Assembly: GCA_036824265.1 (NCBI GenBank)
Contig: DAITAL010000010.1
Location: forward strand, 1-42,239
Length of the DNA: 42,239 nt
Direction of reading: 5' to 3'
DNA from: JAAYZB01 sp937958685
GTDB lineage: Bacteria > Bacillota_I > Bacilli_A > Izemoplasmatales > Hujiaoplasmataceae
Shown: in pieces, positions 24,401 through 31,658 of the stretch
Layout of the letters: each line of letters starts with the position of its first letter
How positions within the stretch are numbered: position 1 is the first letter of the stretch
Program-made: the position numbers and the translations under genes
The notes under the pieces: model-generated
The model's input: the letters and a program-made list of their open reading frames with translations, nothing else
Told to the model about the DNA's origin: nothing
Database searches by the model: none

Positions 24401-24700
24401 CTTGGTCTCATCGAAAAACTCCAGCGCCACATGGCCGGTGACATCGCCGTCGCGGAGGTATTCCTGGTTGTCGATGCCGAGCTTGCACTTGACATAGCCG
24501 CGCAGATCGCGCTTGCTTTTCTCGTTGGCTGCCAGGTTGAAGATCTGGTCGCCGGCCGTGATCACGAAGGCGATGGCGTCGACGATCGTCGATTTTCCCG
24601 TCGCGTTCTGCCCGGTGATCAGGGTGTTGTTTTTGATGTAGATGGTCTCATTGGCGAAATAGTGCCAGTTTATGAGTCTAACCTTAGTCAGTTTCTTCAT
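21458..24700 (-). CDS. jetC: JetC/MksB-like SMC ATPase of a Wadjet-type condensin
   Basis: A 1080-residue SMC-like ATPase. Walker A GQNATGKST is at 30-38, followed by long coiled coils (about 225-440 and 610-860), a hinge-like domain between them, and a C-terminal head with signature SGGE (979-982) and Walker B LILFDE (1013-1018). This matches JetC/MukB/MksB-type proteins. The ATG at 24700 (MKKLTKVRLINW) is chosen for AAGGAGG 7-8 nt upstream; it overlaps jetB by 17 nt. With JetA and JetB it should form a DNA-loop-extruding complex. In Wadjet systems such complexes sense small circular DNA and JetD cuts it; no jetD is adjacent here. Confidence 0.92.
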   Translation of the reverse strand: MKKLTKVRLINWHYFANETIYIKNNTLITGQNATGKSTIVDAIAFVITAGDQIFNLAANEKSKRDLRGYVKCKLGIDNQEYLRDGDVTGHVALEFFDETKGSYFTVGTVIDAFGEILPPKYIFYEIETPITENLFVDDEGRIRTTLLFKKSRLADKIHPTRREAKLAFRSRFGSINETYFSLLPKALAFKPIADVKDFIYHYLLEEKTLDVESIKGSIQSYRDLEATLKIIKQKIASLQEIKDVYEEIQKNQDQKRFLEFFLKLIDVEMVKEDIRKKQKQLEKLGIAKDKNQKLIVDLDQQIEILEERSKEVYALLQSDSGFKAGEIYDKEIGSLTQKIDEKEEVKRYLARKSEKLKVLINELKTEYKRPFYETLAKIDFQNVTADVFDKIRLQLLEVDRLCQAQIEANQKDAGRLEHEKQGMVGQINEVYQTLKDLENHHLRYNPMVKKLQTAIEEGVKERYGEEINVHILAELLEVTDRSWHDTVEDFLGQQRFNLIVEPRYFDLALAIYNKIKDTLKIYGVGLVNTKKIQHFEKPESSSLATIIHSDNIDARHFVNMLAGNLIMVENVEDLEKHQQAITKSGMIYRSFTVRSLNKNTEKPFIGKRAHEEQTEKWRHQAKIAKEDFQRLADNLQKLQEENTAIQQLGIPSVIEMMLSVRSLDELKAKRKELAQKKQSVPKESLNQLRLEYEAIKEEIRGYSANRRKAYEENGKLTSDDRKFQEDILGLETQLEYLQQEIATLGSENLTLEAEANELYKQEILNAPDKKKVVEGYQLRIETELRNLATLEDNLKTKQFKYTNTYNLAYDYGTEHMEPYLAEMNKLVKSELIKYEAKVREAREAAEKLFKEDFLAKLRNYIVTAQEEIKKINDTLQTIHFGDDTYEFIFPKSREYGDYYDMVLADESMKSGTEIFNFEFERKYQRQLEELFINLASEDLNDQGSINKFTDYRTYMDYDIKIRNGQGDIILYSRVFKEKSGGETQVPFYVATLASFVRVFQQAQRGNIQDAIGLILFDEVFDKMDTSRIKSMMEFIQCLPVQIVLATPPQKMEVLSKYTDTTVVTLREGKAARAYEVVQKY

Positions 24701-25289
24701 CGGATTTCCCTCCTTCGGGTTCGGCAAGCTTGCCGATCAAATCATAGATATCGTTGATCTCGTGCGTGTTGATCGCCAGCAGGATCGTCGGATAGATGAT
24801 GACCTTGGTGTTGCCCTGGGTGATGTCGCCGAGGGGTTCGATCAGATTGTAGCGCCGGTACAGCCTGAGGATCTGGATGAGGTCGGTCTTGTTGATCTTT
24901 TTCTTGAGTTCGAGCGTATCGTATTTCTGGTGGATCTCGTCGATCCGGACGACGACGTTGTCGTTGATCGAGGTCTCGACGAGATGCTGGTGGTAGAGGA
25001 TCCTGAGGATGAGGAGCACCAGCGACTCGTCCTTTTTGAGATGTAGGAGATTACGGCTTTCGGTGCTCACGAGTTGGACCGCCCCGCGCTCCCTGTCGAT
25101 TTGGAGTTCGTACTTGATGACCTCGAAAAACTCATCAAAGTAGTTTTTGAAACTCAGGAGGAAGTAGTATTGCTCCTTGTTGTCTTTCTTGTCGCGGGCG
25201 AGGAAGCCGGTCGCGAGCAGCTTGTTGCAGGTGTCGCTGAAGAGCTGCTTCTGACCCATGTTCAGATTTTCAAAATTCTCCAGTATCAT
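24684..25289 (-). CDS. jetB: JetB/MksE-like subunit (DUF4194)
   Basis: A 201-residue DUF4194-type protein, the winged-helix (KITE, MukE-like) subunit of Wadjet/Mks complexes. The body has the expected alternating helix/strand pattern with the conserved region LKKDESLVLLILRILYHQHL (about 84-103) and an acidic tail. It binds the JetA kleisin and DNA. The start overlaps the jetA stop (ATGA) and the end overlaps jetC, so the three are translated as a unit. Confidence 0.88.
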   Translation of the reverse strand: MILENFENLNMGQKQLFSDTCNKLLATGFLARDKKDNKEQYYFLLSFKNYFDEFFEVIKYELQIDRERGAVQLVSTESRNLLHLKKDESLVLLILRILYHQHLVETSINDNVVVRIDEIHQKYDTLELKKKINKTDLIQILRLYRRYNLIEPLGDITQGNTKVIIYPTILLAINTHEINDIYDLIGKLAEPEGGKSDEETD

Positions 25290-26683
25290 AGTTCGTACCC
25301 CCTGATGATTTCAAAGTCGCGCAATTGGAACCGTTGATGGTCGATGTCGCTGCGGAGCGGGATGATCGAGTAGTCGAGTTCATCGCCCGCGTAGATGAGG
25401 ATATAGAGGAGCCGCATGATCGCCTCGTCCGACATGTCGCTCCTCAGGATATCCGAGGCCTTGATCGACGGCCGGGTGCGGAAGTAGTCCTGGAGATAGC
25501 GCTTGATCACGTCGGAGCTGTAGTTGGTCTCGAATTCCTTGTAGAAGTCCTCTTGCAGCTGGTTGGAGGGGGTAGCCAGGTTTTCCTGGAGGAATTGCTC
25601 CTTCGCCCGGCTGTAGGCGCCTCTGGGGGCGAACAACGAGGCTTGGGCGATCTGCTGGTTGATTGGGATCACGAACAGCGGTTTGATCGTCCTGAGCGCC
25701 TGGTCCACTTTCTTGTCCTTGATCTTGCGGGCGGTGAACTTCAGGATCCGGTTGAGCTTCCCGATCACGTTCTCGTCGTCGTTGAGCAGGAACTTGATCT
25801 TGGCGATCGTCGTGTTGACGTAGACCTTGTTCTTATTGTCGATCTCGTCGATGATCCAGTCGAGCGAGTTGTAGATGTCGATGATGTCGTCGATCTTCTT
25901 GTTGGCCTTGATGCGGGCGATCTCGTAGTTGTTGCCGCACTTGTGGAGGTATTCGCTTGCGACCATTTCCATGATCACCGCGTTTTGCTGATACTGCTCC
26001 AGACGTTTGATGATCTCGAGTTTGTATTTATTGACGTTGTCGCTGGTCTTGAGCCGATAGTAAGCCTGGTCCATCAGTTCGACCTTGTAGTTCACGAGCA
26101 GGTGGATGAGATCGCGGATCTCCGAGTTCTCGATGATCTGGCGGATGTAGAACTTGAGCCGCGAATCGAGTTTGCGGATTTCCCTGACGAAGGCGATCGT
26201 GTTCTTGTAGACATGGTCGACGACCATCGCGTACTCCCCGTGGTCGCTCATGAGCAGCGAATAGGCGGTGAAGATGTAGCCACGGAATTCGTGGGTCTCT
26301 TCATCGATGCCATAGCCGGTGTCGGTCGTTACCAGTTTCAGCGCCTCGATGATCGTGATCGCGTAGTCGCGGAAATTGAGGATCTCGACATAGTCGTTGT
26401 TGACATCGACATCGATCCACTCGCATTCCTCGAGCCGCCTTAAGATCATGTTGGCCTTCTCCCGGATCGTGGCGTCGATGTCGACATCCTCGACTTCGGC
26501 ATCCGGATTGAGTTCCAGATACTCGATGATCACCTGTTGGGCGATCTGCTTGTCCATGCCGAGCACGGAGCCCTGTTCGTAAGCCTTGAACACCTCGAAG
26601 AGCGCGCCAATGTAGAGCGCCTGGTTCTTGCCTGTCAGGAGATTAAAGAAATTTGTTGGTACGATGTTGAACAGGTCCATCAT
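25286..26683 (-). CDS. jetA: JetA/MksF-like kleisin (DUF5716-type Wadjet JetA family)
   Basis: A 465-residue largely helical protein resembling the JetA family of Wadjet systems (DUF5716 type), the MukF/MksF-like kleisin that bridges the two JetC heads and holds JetB. It begins MMDLFNIVPTNFFNLLTGKN with winged-helix-like N-terminal segments, has a long helical middle part and ends in a C-terminal wing-like region. AGGAAG is 6 nt from the ATG at 26683. It follows padR by 11 bp. The family assignment is from recalled features and the jetA-B-C order, so the exact Wadjet type is uncertain. Confidence 0.85.
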   Translation of the reverse strand: MMDLFNIVPTNFFNLLTGKNQALYIGALFEVFKAYEQGSVLGMDKQIAQQVIIEYLELNPDAEVEDVDIDATIREKANMILRRLEECEWIDVDVNNDYVEILNFRDYAITIIEALKLVTTDTGYGIDEETHEFRGYIFTAYSLLMSDHGEYAMVVDHVYKNTIAFVREIRKLDSRLKFYIRQIIENSEIRDLIHLLVNYKVELMDQAYYRLKTSDNVNKYKLEIIKRLEQYQQNAVIMEMVASEYLHKCGNNYEIARIKANKKIDDIIDIYNSLDWIIDEIDNKNKVYVNTTIAKIKFLLNDDENVIGKLNRILKFTARKIKDKKVDQALRTIKPLFVIPINQQIAQASLFAPRGAYSRAKEQFLQENLATPSNQLQEDFYKEFETNYSSDVIKRYLQDYFRTRPSIKASDILRSDMSDEAIMRLLYILIYAGDELDYSIIPLRSDIDHQRFQLRDFEIIRGYEL

Positions 26684-26694
26684 TCATCACTTCC

Positions 26695-27051
26695 TCACGA
26701 TCGGTCTTCTCGATAATATTCGAACTTGCCGCCAACCAGACTCGATAAGGTGTTCTCGATCTGGATCCAGTCCTTGCGGAAGTCCATCAGCGCCTTGATG
26801 CCATCGGGGGTGATGCGGTAATAACGCCGGCTCATGCCTTTCTTGTTCGCTTCCTTGTAGGAAACGATCTTGTCGTCTTCCATCAGGCGTTTCAAGGCAA
26901 AATAGAGCGCCGCTTCGGTGACCTGGAACGATTGGTCGCTGACGCTCTCGATAATCTTGCTCATCTCATAGCCGTAACTGTCGAACTTTGCGAGAATCGA
27001 CAAGACGATGAAGTCGGTGAAACCCCTGATGTATTCGCCGGAATTTGTCAT
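26695..27051 (-). CDS. PadR family transcriptional regulator
   Basis: A 118-residue PadR protein: winged helix with FIVLSILAKFDSYGYEMSKI, the YFALKRLMEDDKI recognition/wing segment and GMSRRYYRITPDGIKAL, then a short C-terminal helix. It is the first gene of the padR-jetABC operon, with AAGGAGGTGAGGTA before the ATG. The promoter region has three 15-bp phased direct repeats (27107-27151) that could be its binding site. A dedicated PadR regulator is unusual for a defence condensin and suggests induced rather than constitutive expression. Confidence 0.9.
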   Translation of the reverse strand: MTNSGEYIRGFTDFIVLSILAKFDSYGYEMSKIIESVSDQSFQVTEAALYFALKRLMEDDKIVSYKEANKKGMSRRYYRITPDGIKALMDFRKDWIQIENTLSSLVGGKFEYYREDRS

Positions 27052-27106
27052 TACCTCACCTCCTTCGACTATATAAACTGTTTATACATATACATTTTAT
27101 GCATAT

Positions 27107-27151
27107 TCTGGTTATGCATAATCTGGTTATATTATATCTGATTACATATCC
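27107..27151. repeat. Three 15-bp phased direct repeats, candidate PadR operator
   Basis: TCTGGTTATGCATAA (27107-27121), TCTGGTTATATTATA (27122-27136) and TCTGATTACATATCC (27137-27151) are exactly contiguous 15-bp units sharing TCTGrTTA. They cover the -10 box and start region of padR-jetABC and lie between two divergent promoters. TTATGCAT also occurs just outside, at 27097-27104. Confidence 0.6.
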
Positions 27152-27160
27152 GCCTGTAAA
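27131..27160 (-). promoter_or_regulatory. Promoter of padR-jetABC
   Basis: Minus strand TTTACA (27155-27160), 18-bp spacer, TATAAT (27131-27136); the -10 box lies inside the direct repeats. Confidence 0.65.
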
Positions 27161-27221
27161 TCTATTTTTGCTTTTTTGCCGTTTTTTTTTAATATGCATC
27201 AGCGAAACGTGTCCTTTTTGC

Positions 27222-27250
27222 TTTACATTATGGTCGTTTATATATATAAT
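27222..27250 (+). promoter_or_regulatory. Promoter of the acetyltransferase-like gene
   Basis: TTTACA (27222-27227), 17-bp spacer, TATAAT (27245-27250). Divergent from padR and about 70 bp from the direct repeats. Confidence 0.7.
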
Positions 27251-27281
27251 CGCATTGTCAACACTTCCGGAAAGGCTGTAT

Positions 27282-28559
27282 ATGATCAAGCAAAAAATCT
27301 CCGAACGCCGTTGGTTCAAGCTCGACAATGCGGCGAAGATCTATCCAGTGGTGCAAAACGCCAAAAACTCCGGCATCTACCGGATGTCGGTGATCATGAG
27401 GGATCCGATTGACCCGCAAGCGCTGAAAAGCGCGATTTTGGCGTGTCGCGAGCGATTTCCGTCGTTTTTCGTCCGGCTTCGCCGTGGTTTCTTCTGGTAC
27501 TACTATGATTACAACGACAGCGATCCGCTGGTGATCCCGGAATCGCCCTATATCTGCCAAAGCATCGCTGTCCACACCAACAACCATCACATGTTCACGT
27601 TTTTTTTCTATGAGAAGCGGATTTCCTTGGAAATGTTCCATTCGCTTTCCGACGGCAACGGGGCGTTTGAGTTTCTAAAGAGCGTTCTGTACCAGTATCT
27701 TGAACTGACCGGACATCCACAACATAACGACGGTTCTGTCTTCCGGATCGAGGATTTGCCTTCGATGGCGGAACTAGAGGACAGTTATCTGGTATATAAT
27801 AAGGATAGCGAACGCGTCAAGGAATCGTTTGTGCCGGCTTACCGGATCAAGGGCAAGCCGTTCGCCAAGCGCGGCATCAGCATCAATCTGGGCAAGATCG
27901 ACGCCGAGGAGCTCCGGAACTTCGCCCGCAGGCTCGATGCGAGCGTCGCCCAGATTCTCGTCGCCAATCTGATTCATGCCATCTGCACAACTGGCGATCA
28001 GGACAAACTGAAAATGCACCCGGTCACGATCAGCGTGCCCGTGAACCTCCGCAAGCACTTCCCATCGCAATCGGTGCGCAATTTCTCCCTGTATTTCAAC
28101 GCTTCCTACCAGCACGCCGGTGAAGCACCTGATTTTTCTGCCATTTTGGCCAAAGTCAAGGCTGATTTCGTCCGGGGTCTCACCAAAGAGAACCTGCAGA
28201 GCAAATTGAACCACAATATGTCTTTCGAGAAGAACTTTTTGGTCAGGATCACCCCTTTGTTCTTGAAAAAGCTCATCATGAAGATCGGTTATGCCATCAT
28301 CGGCCACAAGCCCATCACCTCATCGGTGACGAATTTCGGTCAGATCGGCCTTCCTGAGACGATGCAGGATTGGATCGACGCCATCGAATTCAATCTCGCC
28401 TCCGGAACCAAGCCGGGAATCGCGGTCGTCACCTACAAGGGTGCCGTTTCGATCGCGTTCACAAGTTGTTTCCAGGACAAGGCCTTGGAGACTGCCTTCT
28501 ACCGATTCTTCACCCACCAAGGGTTGCATGTGACCATCCAAAGCAATTACTGGCAGTAA
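27282..28559 (+). CDS. Condensation/alcohol acetyltransferase-like enzyme
   Basis: A 425-residue protein of the CoA-dependent acyltransferase superfamily (condensation domain / alcohol acetyltransferase-like). The HxxxDG motif is H120-SLS-D124-G125 (MFHSLSDGNGAFEF), and the second half has the SVPVNLRKHFPSQSVRNF region and the conserved SSVTNFGQI stretch typical of these two-lobed enzymes. The ATG at 27282 is chosen for GAAAGG upstream and because it follows the promoter; the longer open frame starts before the promoter. No peptide synthetase is nearby, so it probably acts alone on an alcohol, lipid or sugar acceptor; the substrate is unknown. Confidence 0.8.
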   Translation: MIKQKISERRWFKLDNAAKIYPVVQNAKNSGIYRMSVIMRDPIDPQALKSAILACRERFPSFFVRLRRGFFWYYYDYNDSDPLVIPESPYICQSIAVHTNNHHMFTFFFYEKRISLEMFHSLSDGNGAFEFLKSVLYQYLELTGHPQHNDGSVFRIEDLPSMAELEDSYLVYNKDSERVKESFVPAYRIKGKPFAKRGISINLGKIDAEELRNFARRLDASVAQILVANLIHAICTTGDQDKLKMHPVTISVPVNLRKHFPSQSVRNFSLYFNASYQHAGEAPDFSAILAKVKADFVRGLTKENLQSKLNHNMSFEKNFLVRITPLFLKKLIMKIGYAIIGHKPITSSVTNFGQIGLPETMQDWIDAIEFNLASGTKPGIAVVTYKGAVSIAFTSCFQDKALETAFYRFFTHQGLHVTIQSNYWQ

Positions 28560-28573
28560 CTGCTGGCATCGCT

Positions 28574-28602
28574 TGGTTTTGTCTGCCATTTTTGGTATAA
28601 TG
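28574..28602 (+). promoter_or_regulatory. Promoter of the DUF1538-PII operon
   Basis: TTGGTT (28574-28579), 17-bp spacer, TATAAT (28597-28602), then GGAGGTGG before the ATG at 28636. Confidence 0.7.
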
Positions 28603-28635
28603 GGTCTGGAAATGCCGAATGGAGGTGGATAGTCG

Positions 28636-30078
28636 ATGTACGAACTGGCAAAGAAGTTCCGGGAGGTGTTCCTGGCGATCCTGCCGGTTGCCGTTCTCGT
28701 CGTCCTCATCCATTTTTTTGTTGCCGGGCTTTCCCCCGGACTGCTGGGAAGTTTTTTTCTTGGGGCCCTCTTTGTCTGGATCGGTCTCAGCCTCTTCCTC
28801 TTCGGGGTTGACAGTGGCATCACCCCGATCGGGGAACTCTTTGGCAAGACGATGGCCAAGTCGAAGAATGTCGTCATCATTCTGGTGGCTGCGTTCGCGC
28901 TTGGCTTGCTGATCACGATCGCCGAACCGGATCTCCTGATTGTCGCCAACATTGTTGACATTCTGACCGAAGGCGATGTCGCCGCCATCACGCTGGTCGT
29001 GATGGTTGCGGTCTTCATCGGCCTGTTCATCGCCCTTGGCCTGTTTCGGATCCTTTTCAAGATTCCGCTGTTTATGGTCCTTTTAGGTGCCTATCTGGTC
29101 ATTTTGGTTTTGATTCTGTTCGTCGATGTCGGACTGCACGGCATCGCTTTCGATATCTCGGGAGCCACGACGGGCGCGATCACCGTCCCCTTTGTGCTGG
29201 CGATCGCGATCGGTGTTTCGTCGATGCAACGTTATGGAAAAAGTGCGGAAAAAGACAGTTTCGGTCTGATCGGCATTGCCTCCAGCGGAGCAATCATCGC
29301 TTGTCTGGTGTTGTTGCTTGGAACCCATTCAGATGGTTCACTCATCGAGATCACATCGGGGACCACGCACGGATTTATCACAACCATGCTGGACGCCGCT
29401 TTGGCGATGTCGCCACTCCTATTGATTACGATATTGGCCAACATCTTCGTTTTCAAAGTCCGCTTTCCCCGTTTTCGCCGGTATTTGTTCGGTTTTCTGT
29501 TCGCCTTCATCGGCCTCACGCTTTTCCTATATGGCGTCTATTCGGGTTTTTTGGATGTCGGCCGGGCGATCGGGGATGCGCTTTCCCAAGAGGCGCTCTG
29601 GCTGGTTGTCCTTGCCAGTTTTCTCTTGGGGGTGTTCGCGATTCTCGCTGAACCCGCGGTCTATATCCTGACCAATCAGATCAGCGACGTCACAGCCGGA
29701 TCGGTGTCGCGGCGACCGGTGAAGTTGGTTCTTGCCATCGGCGTGGGCTTGGCGTTGGTCTTGAACGTTCTGCGGATCATCGTGCCCGGACTGGAATTGT
29801 GGCACTTATTGCTGCCGGGATATGCGCTTGCCCTCGGACTGATGTTCCTCACACCCAAGCTGTTTGTCGGGATCGCCTTTGATGCGGGCGGTGTGGCGAG
29901 TGGTCCGATCGCCGCCACGTTCATCTTTGCCACCTCCCAGGGCATCGCCCTGGCCGATGGTGCGATGATCACCATTGCGGACGCCTTTGGCATGATTGCG
30001 ATGATCGCCCTGGTGCCGATCATCACCATCGAGTTTTTCGGTGTCGTCTATAAATACAAATCACAGAAGCGGAGTTGA
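28636..30078 (+). CDS. DUF1538 family integral membrane protein, putative transporter
   Basis: A 480-residue membrane protein with about 12 hydrophobic segments and an internal duplication. The two halves share matching motifs: FGVDSGITPIGELFG with LYGVYSGFLDVGRAIG, TIAEPDL (about 94-100) with ILAEPAV, and FDISGATTGAITVPF with FDAGGVASGPIAATF. This is the DUF1538 family, whose function is not established but which looks like a secondary transporter or channel. The following gene, 4 bp away, encodes a double PII protein, so the activity is probably controlled by PII binding, as for AmtB-GlnK (inference). Confidence 0.88.
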   Translation: MYELAKKFREVFLAILPVAVLVVLIHFFVAGLSPGLLGSFFLGALFVWIGLSLFLFGVDSGITPIGELFGKTMAKSKNVVIILVAAFALGLLITIAEPDLLIVANIVDILTEGDVAAITLVVMVAVFIGLFIALGLFRILFKIPLFMVLLGAYLVILVLILFVDVGLHGIAFDISGATTGAITVPFVLAIAIGVSSMQRYGKSAEKDSFGLIGIASSGAIIACLVLLLGTHSDGSLIEITSGTTHGFITTMLDAALAMSPLLLITILANIFVFKVRFPRFRRYLFGFLFAFIGLTLFLYGVYSGFLDVGRAIGDALSQEALWLVVLASFLLGVFAILAEPAVYILTNQISDVTAGSVSRRPVKLVLAIGVGLALVLNVLRIIVPGLELWHLLLPGYALALGLMFLTPKLFVGIAFDAGGVASGPIAATFIFATSQGIALADGAMITIADAFGMIAMIALVPIITIEFFGVVYKYKSQKRS

Positions 30079-30082
30079 GACC

Positions 30083-30742
30083 ATGAAGAACAATTGCCCC
30101 AATCTTTCGCTCTATCTTGCCATTGTCCCCGACGGGCGGGGAAAGCAAGTCATCAAAACGGCCCGGGAAAACGGCCTTTCCGGCGGCACCATCTTCCTCG
30201 GGCGCGGATCGCACCCCAAGGGGGTGCTGACTTTCCTTGGTTTGGACAATCCGCGCCGGGAGATCGTGATGATGGCGGGGATGCGCAAGGAAGGCGATCA
30301 GGCGATGGCCGACATTGCCACGAAACTGCACTTCGAAAAATCCGGTAACGGCATCATCTTCGCAACGGATCTTACACAAATTATCGGTTGTTCCTCGCTG
30401 TATGAGGACAATGAAAGGAAGGAATCAGAGATGATGGGATATCAGGCGATCTACACGATCGTCGACAAGGGCAAGGCGGAAGATGTGCTCGCCGCCGCCG
30501 CCAAGGGCGGAGCAACGGGCGCAACGATCATCAATGCCAGGGGCTCGGGGATCCACGAGCGGGAAAAGATCTTCCAAATGGCGATCGAACCAGAGAAGGA
30601 ACTCGTGCTGATCGTGGCGCGCACGGAACTCATCGAACCGATCGTCGGCCACATCCGTTCTGAACTTGCCATCGATGAGCCAGGCAAAGGGATCATCTTT
30701 GTCCAAGATGTCCGCAGCGCCATCGGCCTGTACGAGGGTTAG
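30083..30742 (+). CDS. Tandem double-domain PII-like signalling protein
   Basis: A 219-residue protein made of two PII (GlnB-like) domains in one chain, about residues 7-105 and 118-219. Each has the start strand (LYLAIVPDGRG; YQAIYTIVDKG), a GGTIFLGRGS / GATIINARGS segment and the end motif resembling the PII B-loop, GNGIIF (88-93) and GKGIIF (201-206). The classical T-loop Tyr and uridylylation context are not seen, and the T-loops look short. Classical PII proteins are trimers of single domains, so a double domain implies a pseudo-symmetric assembly. GGAG is 8 nt before the ATG. It is encoded with DUF1538 and followed by a terminator. Confidence 0.87.
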   Translation: MKNNCPNLSLYLAIVPDGRGKQVIKTARENGLSGGTIFLGRGSHPKGVLTFLGLDNPRREIVMMAGMRKEGDQAMADIATKLHFEKSGNGIIFATDLTQIIGCSSLYEDNERKESEMMGYQAIYTIVDKGKAEDVLAAAAKGGATGATIINARGSGIHEREKIFQMAIEPEKELVLIVARTELIEPIVGHIRSELAIDEPGKGIIFVQDVRSAIGLYEG

Positions 30743-30802
30743 TTGACATCAGCCAACCGCAGCAGGATTCGTTGGCATGCAACGAGCAGTTTTGGCAAGA
30801 AA

Positions 30803-30825
30803 AAAGACCCCGCAACGGGGTCTTT
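30803..30825. terminator. Bidirectional terminator between PII and heliorhodopsin genes
   Basis: Stem AAAGACCCCG/CGGGGTCTTT (30803-30812 with 30816-30825) with flanking A- and T-tracts; serves both convergent genes. Confidence 0.85.
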
Positions 30826-30844
30826 CGTTTTACTGGGACAATGC

Positions 30845-31633
30845 TTATGGCTGCATCGCGCCGAAGAGGACCAGCCAGGCGAGCAATGATTTGGCAACGA
30901 GGCTCAAAACGATGTAGACTCTTTCGCCGTAGAGGTAGTTCTTCCACTTGCCGACCTTGAGGTACTGCAGGATCATGTTGATGGGGAAGGTGTTGAAAGC
31001 GACGAAATACGTGCCGACGATCGCCCAGACGAACCAGGGCACCATGTCGAGGTTGGGATTGCCGGACATGTAGAGGATGATGGCGATCCAGGGAGCCAAT
31101 CCGGCGATCGTGCCCCAGACGAACGGGCCCCAATTGGTCTTTTCGCCCTCTTTGCGTCTGGCGTTGAGTTGTTCCATGACGAGACCGAAGAGGTTCATCG
31201 CGGCGTTGACGATGAAGATCAGAACCAGCGAGGCAAGGTCGTAGATCCCGAAAAGGGTCGCGATCAGGACGATCATCACGGACGAGGAGAGCGCGTATTC
31301 GAACCAGCGGAAGCGGTTCATGCCTTGGGAAAGATCGGCGTTGTAGGTTTTGTTGAAGGGGATCGCGATCAGGGCGTGGGCGATGGCCGAGAGGAACAGG
31401 AAGACCGCGACGAAGACGCCGAAGGGCAGTTCGAAGAGGTCTTTGCTGGCGAGCACCAGCGATTGCAATACGGGGTCATAGGTGAGGTAAAGTTGGGTGA
31501 TCATCGGTTTGAATTCGGCGATGTTCTGGATCACGGTGTAGGCGAGCACGAGCATGATGAGGCCCTGGACAAGGTGGGCGGCGCCCATGATGAGGTTGAA
31601 ACGGCGCAGTTTGGGCATGGTGATTTCTTTCAT
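30845..31633 (-). CDS. Heliorhodopsin
   Basis: A 262-residue seven-helix protein with heliorhodopsin signatures. Helix 7 contains LSLVAKSLLAW, with the retinal Schiff-base lysine at K248; helix 3 has RWFEYALSSSVMIVLIA with the counterion E112; H20 and H86 correspond to the conserved intracellular-side histidines. Heliorhodopsins bind retinal with inverted membrane topology (N-terminus inside) and are not proton pumps; they are thought to be sensors or regulators of partner proteins. AAGGAG is 9 nt before the ATG at 31633. It is monocistronic, with an inverted repeat over the -10 box. No carotenoid or retinal synthesis gene is in the window, so retinal may be scavenged. Confidence 0.92.
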   Translation of the reverse strand: MKEITMPKLRRFNLIMGAAHLVQGLIMLVLAYTVIQNIAEFKPMITQLYLTYDPVLQSLVLASKDLFELPFGVFVAVFLFLSAIAHALIAIPFNKTYNADLSQGMNRFRWFEYALSSSVMIVLIATLFGIYDLASLVLIFIVNAAMNLFGLVMEQLNARRKEGEKTNWGPFVWGTIAGLAPWIAIILYMSGNPNLDMVPWFVWAIVGTYFVAFNTFPINMILQYLKVGKWKNYLYGERVYIVLSLVAKSLLAWLVLFGAMQP

Positions 31634-31658
31634 GATTATTTACTCCTTATTTTATTAT

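Noticed and set aside
21698..24757. A 1019-codon open frame on the plus strand, antisense to jetC
   Set aside because: It is a by-product of GC-rich codon use in jetC; the translation is a low-complexity Leu/Val/Asp-rich sequence without domains or a ribosome binding site. Similar shadows lie opposite rpoD, dnaK and jetA.
21458..26683. SbcCD or RecN-type repair operon
   Set aside because: The large ATPase is accompanied by DUF4194-type and JetA-like proteins rather than an SbcD nuclease, and it has a MukB/JetC-like hinge region.
30845..31633. Type 1 proton-pumping rhodopsin
   Set aside because: The helix 3 motif RWFEYALSSS and helix 7 LVAKSLLAW are those of heliorhodopsins; the DTD/DTE-like pump motif is absent.
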